Positions 9,248 through 20,401 of a stretch of DNA of 30,453 nucleotides are shown here, one piece after another; position 1 is the first letter of the stretch, and every line of letters begins with the position of its first letter. Under the pieces are notes generated by a model. It did no database searches. It was not told the DNA's origin and worked only from the letters and a program-made list of their open reading frames with translations. The stretch is taken from positions 1-30,453 of the forward strand of contig LRSR01012420.1 of the NCBI GenBank assembly GCA_001579985.1, in the 5' to 3' direction. The DNA is from Hypsibius dujardini. Its lineage: Eukaryota; Tardigrada; Eutardigrada; Parachela; Hypsibiidae. The translations under genes and the position numbers were made by a program.

Positions 9248-11741
9248 TCATCCACGGTCGCAGATAGCCTCGACCACGCTTTGCTCCATGAGGATCGGTT
9301 CCAGGCAACGCTGCACCGCACTGCTGACAATCTCATCCAGCAAAATCGTCACCAAACTGTGAAAAACATAGACAATTACCATTAGTACGAAATGAGAACG
9401 GGCAGAAATCGATTTAGATATACAGAGAAACACAAAGTAGACAAACAGACAGATACATAGGAAACCAGAAAGATGCAAAGAGAGACAAGAAGACACACGG
9501 ACAAACAGACCAGGGCAGAAACAGGCAAACAGGCAAACAACTAGGCAGACAGACAGCCAGGCAGACAAACAGCCAGGCAGACAGACAGCCAGGCAGACAG
9601 ACAGCCAGACAGGTAAGCAGACGGACAGGTAAGCAGACGGACAGACGGACGGACAAACAAACAAACAGACAACAGGGGAGAGGGACGACCGAACATACAG
9701 ACAAACTAAGAAATGAACAAATGAACACACGACCAGGGAGTTAGACAACCTGGAAACAACAGGCAGACAAATGAAAACGGACAAAAATAAACAGACAGAA
9801 AGACAGACAGATATCCAGACAGACAAACAGTGCAGACGCCCGGCACTCACTTTTCATCGCTCACAAAGCGCCACAAGTACTGCTGCATGTAGTACGAATC
9901 CACCTGAATCTGCTGCAGGCCAAACTTCCCGAACGTCCGCAGCCGCACGCACTCCAGAAACGTCTTGAGGCCAATCTTGATCACCCCCGTCAGAATGGAC
10001 ACCTTTGAGAAGTCCACACTTCCAAAGATCTCAATTCGCTCGCTAAACAGCTTCTGAATGTTACTCAGCAGACTCGTGTCTACCGGCGAATAGTTTGTCC
10101 ATTTGGCGCTTCGTGACTGACTCCTAGCCGCCACCACACTGGGTCGCGTCCGTCGGGAAGATCCGCTTCCGGTCTCCTTCCGGTTGCCTTCCTCAAACAG
10201 CTGCCCTACCTGCAGTGATATTTAACAGATTTAAATTACATTTAAAATTAAAAATTACATTTATTTATTTAATCTACGCACCTGTTGATCAATCACGGTG
10301 AGCTCTTCCACCACACGTTTCATGACCGCTCTCACGTTCCGGGGCTCGTTAGTGGCCAGCCAGTCGCGCGTCTCCACGCTCTTCCGAATCATCTGCGAGA
10401 TCGAGAGACCTTCCTGGTGAACGAAATGGTTGACCAACTTCTGGGCGACCTCCTTGGATCGCTGGAAGAGCGTAGGCGGAATGCCTAGGACGTTCCGTTC
10501 ATCTTGGGAGAAGTGTTCGCGGGTGAGAGTCATCACGTAACCGATAGTGGACTGGTTCAGGTCCAGATAGTGCCGTGAGAGAACGAGGAGGAGAAGCGGG
10601 GACCCGACAAGTTTTTCCGTGCCGTGTTGACACAGTTCCTGAAAGCCCGAAATCAAGGGAACGATTGAAGACAACCACGTTTAGTTTTAGCCGTATTACA
10701 AAATCAGATAACCACAAACACAAAAACGAGAGGCAGACAAACAAGAAAATGAGGACTAAAGCAGATCGCCATATAGGCAGACAGGCAGACATACCCACAG
10801 ACAGACGTTAAGTCAGACAGTCAAGACAGGTGGACAGACAGACAGTATTCAATTCAGATATTCAAGAGAGGTGGACAGACAGACATACAGACAGGCAGTC
10901 GGAGACAGGCAGGCAAAAAATGCGCATGCAAAGAGAAAGAAAGACAGACAGACGGAAAGACACAGACAGAAAAACCCACACAAATGGCAAAAAAATAGCC
11001 AAATTGTTTAATATTGAATCACGAAGACATAATGCTCGTACCTCTGATGCGGCAAACATATCTGTAAAGTGGGCGACCACCATGTTCTCGCGAACATCCA
11101 CTTTGCAGAAGTGATCGTAGAAAGATCGGTTGTTGGCGAACATCACTTCCGGTTGAACGAATGCCTAACCAAAAAGCATAATTAGTAAACAGTTGTTTAA
11201 AAATAAATTTAAGTCTAAACCTTGGCCCTTCAGACCTTGACGTCAGCCTGGGCGGTTTTGCAGCGCTCCATCAGTTTGGCGTGAATCTTCTGCACGCTGG
11301 CGAGGAGTAGCTTCTGACTCGCGTCTGTTGAAAGAGGTTTTGCCGATACCAGCTCCCGCACTTCAACCAGCGAGCCTGTGCCACACCAAAATAGGCGAAC
11401 ATAATTAACTCAACTTTTACCAGCAATTATATAAGGAACATACTCTGAAATTCATTATTGAGGTAGTTCAAGTATTGCCGGCAACGCAGACTGGCCGCTT
11501 CCTGGACCAGTTTGAAACCGACCCGGGAATAGTCAGTCTCGGTGATGAGCCGGTCGATGGCTTGCAGACGTCGGGAGAAGCGATCGAGGGCCCGTACGTA
11601 GACTTCGCAGGTAGATGAATCAACAGTCTGGAAAATGAAAGGGAGGTTTGGAAGGAACGAAACATGAAGACAGAGAGACAGAGGAACAGACAGACTGACA
11701 GACAGACAGAGAAGACAGAGAGACAGAGGAACAGACAGACT

Positions 11742-11785
<44 letters not shown>

Positions 11786-13566
11786 CAGACAATAAATCGC
11801 GTTATCGTACTTCTCGAAGAATTCGCTGCTTGGCAGAATTGAAGTAACGCTCCATGAGAGTACTGACAAAGAAGATCAACTTCCGTTTCGCCAGTTCGTT
11901 TGACTCTTCACTGTACAATTCACACAAAGAGCCCCAATTAAAAGTTCCAACTCAAACACCGAGCATAATGGGGGAAACTTACTCGTCCGTCGACATCTCC
12001 ACCCGGCAGACAAACATGTCGTTGTAGGACGCCACCACCAGACAGACATTACTGAGGAATCCGTTGGAGCCCATATCGACGAAAGTGAGGATGTCCACCG
12101 CCTGATGGCGCCTCTCCGGGTCGCTCCACCACGCCAGCTGCTCGTCCAGCTGCTCCAGGTCCTCCATTAAGCGGATCTCGGCGTGCGCCAGAAACTCCTG
12201 GCAGAGAATCTCCGCCGGCTCCTTCAGCATCGTGAAGAGTTCGATGCACTCCGCCAGTTCGCGGGTGGTGGAAGACTTGCGCCGGAATTTCAGGTAGAGC
12301 GCGGCTTTCAGCTTGCCCATAATTTCCAGGCAATCTGCGTGGATCTGTTGGAAGGCGGTCAGGTGGCGGTAGCTCTCCAACACGGACTGCACCTTGCAGA
12401 AGGCCAACACGGCCGGCCGGTAATTTTCACTCTCCAAGCAGCTTTGCAGTCTGAAAGACATTTCATATATATTAAAAAATAAATTTAATAAGATTTAATA
12501 ATAATAATAAAGGGATTTATAGTAAGTATGTGTTTACAACTTTTTTAAATTTGCCGACATGTAAGAATGCACTGGGCTAGTTTGGAACATTGTAAAGACC
12601 GCGTTGTCGCTGTGAGACGAAACATAATGAAGTGTCAGGAGTAGGGTTATAAACAGAAGTTTCATGTGAATCAATCAATCAATCAGTCGACTGTAAGAAT
12701 TAACAGCAAGCAAAGCCACACAAATCAATCAATCAATAAGTCGACTGTAAGAATTAACAGCAAGCAAAGCCACACAAATCAATCAATCAATCAGTCGACT
12801 GTAAGAATTAACAGCAAGCAAAGCCACACAAATCAATTCATCAATCAATGGGTCACCACCCGATCAAAACGCCGTTCATCTTCCAAAACGCTCACCTTGC
12901 AGGAAGATCATACAGAAACTGCAACCGCTTCAAAATAGCATGTGTCTCGGAGAGTTTCCTGATTTTTCCGCGGTTGGGATCGAGAGAAGCGGTAACTTGG
13001 GCGCTGAACTGATTGATGGCCGACATATTCCCAGCGAGTTTCTCCATTTCCTGCTCCATCTGCCCGAAGTCTTGCTTCATCTAATTTAAAAATAAATCCA
13101 CATTGCACTAAAAAACCGTCGCCGTCAATGAGATCGGATAAATAAGCAACGAAAACAATCCCACCTTCCTGATGGTGTCCGTCGCCGTGATGAATTTATT
13201 GTAGTTTTCGTAAACCAGAGTTTGCATATCGCTGTCCAGAGATTTTATTTGCTGCTGCAGTTCGATTTCATGCTCGATCAAATCCGGTAGTGCCTCTTCC
13301 TGTCGGGAAAAAACGGGGTGAAATGATACGGAAAAAATTCTATTTGATAAATCACCGATGGATTGGTTGATTGATTACAATTTCAAAGTCAGAGCAACTT
13401 TGTTGATTGATTGGCTGATTGAGTGAAACACAGTTATTATTCAAGTTAATCGGCTAATTGAGTGATTCATGAAAACATACATGTGCCTTACCTTGAGAAC
13501 ACGGCAAAGATATTGGTCGGGATCAAAACCAGGCTGATTGAGATCCAAGGGATTTCGCTGAGCCAT
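9248..13566 (-). CDS. VPS51: VPS51, subunit of GARP/EARP tethering complexes, 11 exons
   Basis: VPS51 links the GARP (with VPS52, VPS53, VPS54) and EARP complexes and recruits them to SNAREs for endosome-to-Golgi and recycling traffic. Exons: 13566-13492, 13299-13165, 13080-12896, 12450-11983, 11910-11811, 11627-11444, 11375-11236, 11164-11042, 10638-10282, 10209-9851, 9356-9248. All phases agree and give 744 aa (human 782). The Vps51 N-terminal domain is plain: [20 protein letters not shown] at residues 50-69, then a coiled coil to about residue 130. Further strong matches are [72 protein letters not shown] and the C-terminal [10 protein letters not shown]. The start [10 protein letters not shown] is the first Met and follows a short leader. 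The donor after 11236 (GTCTGA) is atypical but keeps the frame. The gene looks intact. Confidence 0.95.
9411..9835. repeat. (GACA)n array in last VPS51 intron
   Basis: A long degenerate array fills most of intron 9357-9850. It includes a higher-order segment in which a CAGGCAGACAGACAGC-like unit recurs near 9540-9610. The sense strand reads CTGT. Confidence 0.9.
10720..10990. repeat. (GACA)n array in VPS51 intron
   Basis: This degenerate array lies in intron 10639-11041; the sense strand reads CTGT. A GAGAGGTGGACAGACAGACA-like piece is duplicated near 10828 and 10867. Confidence 0.85.
11660..11792. repeat. (GACA)n array in VPS51 intron
   Basis: The array lies in intron 11628-11810. A roughly 45-bp segment (GACAGAGAGACAGAGGAACAG and following) occurs twice, then a pure GACA run at 11748-11785. 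The sense strand reads CTGT. Confidence 0.88.
12666..12848. repeat. Three tandem copies of a 54-bp unit
   Basis: The unit begins GTCGACTGTAAGAATTAACA and ends in AATCAATCAATC. Starts are at 12686, 12740 and 12794, so the period is exactly 54. It lies in the VPS51 intron 12451-12895. Because 54 is a multiple of three one frame stays open through it, but it is intronic. Confidence 0.92.
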
Positions 13567-14402
13567 TTTTTCTCACAAGGGCCAGGGGAGAAAAACATTC
13601 GAATTCAGAACAAATCCCGAAAACAAAGCAAAGAAACCACGAAAACACCACGAATAAAATTTAAACGCGACAGCTCTGATCGGAAAGAAATGCGTTATAT
13701 TTTGAACAGGCTGTATATACTTAGAACGGGTTCCTTCGTGCATGAAGTGTCGTTCTAAGCACAAGCATGGGTGCGTGATAACGAAACAAGATGCTGAAAT
13801 TCTGGAACACATCAAAGAGATGCGTATCATTATGAACAAATCACTTGTCTGATCGAACGAATCCACTCAACATGTTTTTAGTCCCGCCCCATCACGCTGC
13901 CAACAACAGATGATTCATGGTCTAACAACTTGTTTTCGGTTACAACTCAGCGATCTATTAGAACTCCACAACGCATGAATATCTTCAACTATTTTTCCCC
14001 AAGTTTTCAAAATGTGTGTTTTCACAAAATCTTCCCAGTTTCTTTGAAAACGGTAGGTAGCCTGCACTGCAAGGATCGAGTCATCGGGATGACCAAGTAA
14101 AAGGGTAGAACATCGTGTGCGTCATAAATGATTCAGTAAATTGGGCGGATTGAGTTTACCACAGTGTCGCATGTTTGTACTTTAGCCTTGGCCTGCATCA
14201 ATCCGCCCGTGATCTGGAACCAAAATATACACGTCAGAAACGGTTTCGCAGTTTCTCTCTCTTTGAACGCACCTCAATCCTTAGCAGCTTCATCTTTTGT
14301 TGCTGTCTTTCTTTCCTGTGAACTTGCCAATTTTGTTGAAGGTTTTGAAAATGTCGATATCTTTAGCTTAGATCCTCCACGGGGTCCTGCACCACTACGC
14401 AG
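13567..14402. promoter_or_regulatory. Head-to-head spacer between VPS51 and USB1
   Basis: This 836-bp spacer separates divergent starts at 13566 (minus) and 14403 (plus), so it should hold both promoters. No clear TATA box is placed. Two short perfect inverted repeats are seen: CTTAGAACG at 13720-13728 with CGTTCTAAG at 13751-13759, and GGGCGGATTGA at 14143-14153 with TCAATCCGCCC at 14198-14208. Confidence 0.5.
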
Positions 14403-17400
14403 ATGCCAATTGGGTCCAGAGTTCGCGACGTCCTTCGCCGTCTCATCGACGATTACGGCTCCTCGGATGAGGAGAAGGAAAAGACACCTGCGCTAAGCCG
14501 CTCGAAGAAGTGAGTATTTTTCAATGTTGAAAGGCAATTTCTGGGCGTTTGTTTGACAGAGGCAGATTTAAGATGGAAAGTGATTGCTCGATTGGTTGAT
14601 TTTCTCTTTCTTTGATAATTATTTCAAGATGCATGTTTGCGGTTAATTACTTGATTAGTCAGCGATTCAACACTCATCAACTATTTCCTTTGTGCCGTTG
14701 ATTGGTTGTCAACTTCAAATTTTTGGACAGCATCCTGCTTATGATTGACTAATGTTATTCATAAAAAAATGGAGGTCAATTCGGTGCCACGGCTTTGATC
14801 GCCGGCTTTTGGTCCTACGAAGACGTTTGGCAGACTGCAGCAAAGAATTCGATTGATTGATGTGTTGACCATGCTGCTGCGATGCCTATTGGGTCCGGCC
14901 TTCGTTTGATTGTTTGATTGGCGTGTTGTAATAATTTGTTTCGTGCACTGAACGTCCAGACTCTAGATCTGACTTGTACGTAATAAAACAGCAAAAACGT
15001 TTCCGTTGAATAATATATACGCAGTATAAGTGAAGATTGTATTGTTGACCAACAATTTGGTTGATTATGTTGAGCGGGAAATGTGTGGATTGGTTTCATT
15101 AATTCCCGCTATCTCATTCTTTGGTTAATTGATTAATTAGTTTCTGTTGCCCAATCCACACATTAAAGTTGCTGTGTCTTCTGCCTCTGGATGTGTCTCC
15201 CTGCATATGTGTCTGACTGACTGTCTGTCTGTATATCTGCCTGCCTGCGTGTCTATGTGTCTGTTTGCCATCTATCTTTCGGTCTGTCTGTTGGTCAGTC
15301 TGTCTGTCAGTTTGTCCTCGAAACTGGTCCATCTTGTTGGGGGTATAGATGGTTGAGGGTATAAATCTGCCTTTCCACTATTAGTCTGTTCGTCCGTCTG
15401 TGTCTGTCTGTCGGTCTGTATACTTGCTTGTCTGTGTTTGACTGTCTCTCCGCCTGCCGTCATAACTGTCTGTCAGTCTTTCTACTTTCGCACTTTTGTC
15501 TAACGTTTTTCTAAGGGTGCTGTTTCTTGTTCTCTTAGGCCTGTGAAATTGAAAGATAAGATCAAGAAACGCGACAAGAAGTCGGCCTGTCCACCGGGCA
15601 CACTCAAATCACAAGACTCATTGGACCATCAATCGTCCGCTTCACCGTCGTCTTCGTCATCATCCACCACCACCGGCTCGGAAGATGACCCGCCTCCGCA
15701 ACACGAGGAGGTGGAAGAGCATCCCATCTACATGTCTGGTCTGCTTGGCGGTGACGCTTCCATTCCAGCGGACGGGTCCTCTTGCATATCACTGCCGGGT
15801 AGTTTACGGAGCAGTCACCTAGAAGAGTCAGAGCGCGTTCGTGCCTTCCCTCACTTTCCGGGCAACTGGGCGACGTTTGTGTATATGATACGTAAGCCGA
15901 CGACACATGCGTCATCACTGCTTCTGTTGTTATTTTTTGCCGGACTCCTATTTTGATGTGTGGTATAATGATGCATGCGTAATAGAGTTGACGAGTATTA
16001 ACTTCTAATGAGAAGGACGCAATGACGTTTGTGTAATTTGAAAATCTCTGCGATTTCAGCGCGGACCGATGGACTGACGTCGCTGTTCAATCAGTTGATC
16101 CACGAGACTGCCGCCATCCCGCAGCTCCGTTCGATGAAGTGGAGTCTAATTGAGGAGCCGCACATCAGTCTGTCGCGGACCGTCGCCCTGCGCTATCACG
16201 AAATTCCACACTTCACAGCGCGTCTGAAGGCGGACATCATGAAGACCTCTTTGCCGCGGTTAGTGCCTCGCACTCACACTCCTTATCCTTATGTGCCTTA
16301 ATATGTCTGTCTGTCTACGTATCTGTCTGCCTGCCTGCATATCTGTTTGTCTACCTGTCTGTTTGTCTGTTTGTCTGGTTCTATATGCGCCTGGATGACT
16401 ATCTAATTGTTTGCTTGCCAGTCGGTCTTTGACCCTGTCCTTTTCTAACTATCTGCCTGCTTGCTGGACTATCTATCTGTCGGACTAGCTTTTGTCTGGT
16501 TATACTGTTGTCTGCATGTATTGTCGTTGTAACTGTGACACTGTGTACATGATGCATTTTACTGTAAATGTGCCTGTCTATGAGCCGTGAGGTTGCCTGA
16601 CTAATGGTTTTCTTTATTCAGGTTCTGCTATTCTCTGGAGGATATCGCATTTTTCAAGAACGATCATGTTAATACGTGAGTCTTGGACGTTGGCCTTTTG
16701 GGAAGGCGTTTTTCTAGACTTCTGTGTTCTCTATTATGCAGTTCGTTTCTGGCCCTGAAAGTTCGTCGCGGTCAGGAGGAGATGGCAAACCTGCTCAAGA
16801 CTGTCAACACCTGCTTGAAGAGCTTCAACATGCCGCCCTTCTACGAGAACCCCGAGTTCCACGTCAGCTTCGCCTGGAGTATGGATCGCGTGTCTGACGA
16901 GGACAAGCGTGTGCTCATTGATTACCTGCAGGTATATATATTCGGCTGACTGCCTGTAATTTCATTTGCCTGTCTGCCCGCTAGTTCACTCATTCGCCTG
17001 ACTGTCTGCCTACATGTCAGGCTGCTTGCCTGAATATTTGATCAGAATACCTAAAGGTCTGTGTATTGTCTCTTCTTTAATTCACTGCTAAACTGATCGT
17101 CTTCTTGGTCACTTGCCTGCATGTTTGTCTGATTGATTTCCTTTCATGACCAGACTTACTTGCCTTAATGTGAGCCTGTTTGTTTGACTGTCTGCTCACT
17201 TGTGTCGTTGCTTGTCTGTTAGATTCCTTTGCCGGGCGGTGTTGTCTGTGTGTGCTTTTGCCTGACTAAACACACCTGTTAAATCATTTGTTTCCATATC
17301 TGGCATTTCGATAATCGCGGGAATTGAATGTCGATTGTATCTCGGTTTTTTTAGAGCAAATTCGACAAACTAAAGGGCGAATTCTCGGAGGACCTGGAGC

Positions 17401-17459
17401 AGAACGCCAGAGCCGTCCACTGCAAGAGTGGCAACCGCACTTATCTCATTCCGCTGTGA
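14403..17459 (+). CDS. USB1: USB1, U6 snRNA 3'-5' phosphodiesterase (2H family), 6 exons
   Basis: USB1 trims the oligo(U) tail of U6 snRNA and leaves a protected 3' end. Exons: 14403-14509, 15539-15891, 16060-16258, 16622-16675, 16742-16931, 17355-17459. All phases agree and give 335 aa (human 265). Both catalytic HxS motifs of the two-histidine phosphoesterase fold are present: HISLS at residues 188-192 and HVSF at 278-281. Other family signatures are RVRAFPHFPGNWATFVY (136-151), NMPPFYENPEFH before the second motif and VHCKSGNRTYLIPL at the C-terminus. The extra length is an N-terminal disordered region: a Lys-rich stretch at 36-50, a Ser run at 68-78 and an acidic Pro-rich part at 80-97. 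The catalytic domain is complete, so the enzyme is expected to be active. The start Met is the first in frame upstream of the strong GTGAGT donor. Confidence 0.93.
14580..14930. repeat. (TTGA)n-rich part of USB1 intron 1
   Basis: Scattered GATTGATT, TTGATTGTTTGATTGG and related words occur in the first part of intron 14510-15538. The density is lower than in the CTGT arrays. Confidence 0.55.
15186..15480. repeat. (CTGT)n array in USB1 intron 1
   Basis: A degenerate CTGTCTGT array with CTGC and CTAT variants in the second half of intron 1, in the sense orientation of USB1. Confidence 0.85.
16305..16515. repeat. (CTGT)n array in USB1 intron 3
   Basis: A degenerate array in intron 16259-16621; the sense strand reads CTGT. 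A weaker, more decayed CTG-rich stretch follows in intron 16932-17354 (about 16945-17230). Confidence 0.8.
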
Positions 17460-20401
17460 TCTGTGTGTATCCTTTTATTCTTCGTTTACCGACCGCTTCT
17501 GTTTTAATCTCGGAGATTAGAGCGTACTAGTACATGTGTAAGACCAAGAATTACTTTTATGTCTTACCCTTTCGTCGTCTTCCTGTGTATTGTACAATCG
17601 CATCATACAATCGCGAAGCATTAATGTCTAAATCCCTGTCAAATTCATACCTTCGACCAACAATTACGGTTTGCTTTTGGATGCATTTTTTATATCTTCC
17701 AGGTCTATCGCTTTTAGAAAAACAAATGTGGGACTACTTTATTATTTTCAAACGCTTAATAACAGATCGGCGGCTACGAATTAGCTCTTCGAAGTCGAAT
17801 AAGGGAATATCAATTCTTTTCATTTTTTTATCCGATTAATTTAACAATCGTTGAGTAGTAGCGTATACGCACAATAGTGCCATATCCAAAGGCGCTCCCA
17901 CTCAACCAATTCACCACCGTTTAGGACTACGGTGAGGGTCACCAATCAGGGATCCTACCATCTGGAAGCGGGCCGACTTTGGAACGCGGCGCATGAGCTG
18001 GTTCGATTGGCGGCATTGGCTTAGTTTGGTGGAGAGGTTTGCTAGCACGGCAACGGCAGGAAAAATCAAGGAAGAGGCGAGAGGATCTCCTCGACGATAG
18101 GTGTGATTTGTTTTATTTGTGAAACACTTCCTGGTGCCTCGATGCTTAGCCAGACGGCCTGGGCCCTTTGTAGCATAGCACAAAAGTAAAGAATAGAGAG
18201 AAAAGAGAAAATAGAATACTACTACGGACTGTCTGCACATACACATAACATCAGATCATATATATGAGAAAAAACGAAACAAGAGAAAAACAAATCTAAT
18301 CAAGAGTTAATGGAATAAAAAAAATAGCTAATGGAAGATGACAATTAAAATATAATGGATTACTAATGATAATGATAATAGCTACTCAATGATATAGCTA
18401 ATCGCAACACCTTGCAGCTGCACTCACAGTCTACTGTAGACTCAAGAGGCCGGGAGTGGTGGACGAAGTGGAGGCATTCTGGGACGAGCGAACCTGTAAA
18501 GAATTCTCAAAAAAATATTTGGGCCCACAGGCAAAGAATGCGACCTACTGGGATCCGGGGAAATGCGAACATTGCCCCTGGAATGTGGTGAAAAGGGCGA
18601 AGAGATTCCCAGTATGAGGCGGTCGGTGGAGTGGGTCAGCAGAGCAGAGCATTGGTGTGCTGTGCATAGACTGAAAATCATAAAAAAAACAGCAAATAGA
18701 GTGGACAAATCAACCAATCAAGCAACATTCACACGAGAGGATTCTTTGGTATTGTTTGGCAGCCCAAGTTTTTTTGAGTTTGACGGTATGATAGGCGTTA
18801 CCCGTGCTGTTGGTGTTTCCCCAGCCAAAAAACCCTCTTGACTGCCACACAGTCAAGATTCGGACTCGGTTTCGGTGAGGGGAATTGGTGCGATGAAAGG
18901 GTGGAGTGGTGAAGCTGGTGTTTATGACGTGGTCGATCTTCGATCGCTGGCAAAACTCGAGTCCTCACAAAATCCACTCGTTGGTGTCGGTGGATGGACA
19001 GAATTTATATAATCAAACGGGGGGAATAAAATCTGAGAGATTTCTCATAATTTCTTTCGATGAAATGGTAGGGATGAGGGCTGTATCTATCTTTTCCGGC
19101 TGCCTCAGTGATTAAAGTTAAAGAACTTGGCAGCAAGTTCAGCCGTTATGTTCAAGTGGCGGGCATTTTGAAGCTAGAAGGCTATCCCGCAAATGAAGAA
19201 ACGCTCACGAATGAGGTTCCAGGGGAAGTTTACAAAGGTAAAGAGGTTGTGCGTAAAATTTGAACTCAAACTTTTAATACGAATAATAAATTTGATTATT
19301 CCCTTTTCTGTTATGTTTAGCTAGTCCTGCAATAAGGGCTCAATTTAATTCAAGAAGCAATTGGAAATCGTTGTCGAAGTGCTGTGACTGTCTGAACAAG
19401 TACAATAAAAACTCTTTTTATTGCTTAAAATAAGATCTTAAGATGTTTCAGCAAGACTAAATGAAATGCGATTCATGACCATAGCAAATTCAACGATGAG
19501 CGCCTGTTTAATTTTTCCTTAGTGCAGCAAATGTTTATTGGACTATCGTCAACATCAATGCATCCAAATTTGTTTTGCCTACGTCTGTTTTGAAGCAAGT
19601 TGTAAACACATTCGAATTTTATTGGCATCCAACGAGTTCCGTTAATAAAACCCAATTCGTAAATTTGCATGACCTCTGCTTTTGCCAGCTTTTAGAAGTC
19701 GTTATCCACTCAATCTCTGCAATAACATTAGTGGTTCCGAAACAATTTTATTTTTGCGTGTTTCTCCGAAAGTTCGGCGCTTGCTGCTGACGGGCAATTT
19801 AATGTGGTGCTGTTTGAACTTGCAAAGATTTGCACAAACAAGTAAGCAATTTAGTAGTAAGAACACTACTGGGGAACCGACGGTTAACTCTTCTCTTGTC
19901 CGTATGGTTTCTTTGCTTACACGTACATATGAATCTTTTGGCTTTTCTTTTAATCAATGATGTTATGCAAGCATAAGTTTCAGTGTTGTATAGAGGGATG
20001 GTAGATTTTGCCTGGCGGGAAAGACGATAAAGGGCTCTTAAAAACATGGTGTGATTTTAAACAGTCCAATGTAATGCCATTTGGTACTATTACGCCACAG
20101 TATTTACGACCTATTGCTTGGGTTTTCTCCGAACTGGCCTGACTTTTGTAATACTGCTCGTTTTGTTATGTATTTTTATGCTGATAACAAAACCGAAAGC
20201 AAGAAAAACCGGAACCTGATTCATCCAAGTACCAGATGAGACAGAAGATAGTCGAGAAAAAAGAGGTTGACGATAGGAGAGGATTGTGACGTCCTGTTCA
20301 GATTAAGGTGTTAGTGCGCCAACCATGACAAACTTAGCTGTTCTGCTACTGCCTACCACAATTTTTGTTGTGTGAAGTTCAACATGAAGGATTCACACAA
20401 G
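17460..20401. other. Gene-poor spacer
   Basis: No open frame here is supported by splice signals or a recognisable family. About 17920-18180 and 18440-18860 are more GC-rich than their surroundings and look like decayed insertions; the first ends in a frame reading LWNAAHELVRLAALA before a stop, which I could not assign. A small palindrome, AGTCTACTGTAGACT, lies at 18429-18443. The rest is AT-rich and featureless to my reading. Confidence 0.5.

Noticed and set aside
12666-12938. Repeat-protein-like open frame with three copies of [14 protein letters not shown].
   Set aside because: It arises because the 54-bp intronic tandem repeat is a multiple of three. It lies inside a VPS51 intron with consistent splice sites.
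15543-15956. Reading USB1 exon 2 through to a hydrophobic tail ending in LLLLLFFAGLLF as a membrane protein.
   Set aside because: A GTAAGC donor at 15892 joins in phase to the next USB1 exon, giving the conserved domain. The tail is intron sequence.
17911-18246. GC-rich stretch possibly from the end of a retrotransposon frame (LWNAAHELVRLAALA).
   Set aside because: Too short and without reverse transcriptase motifs on either strand, so no element is called.
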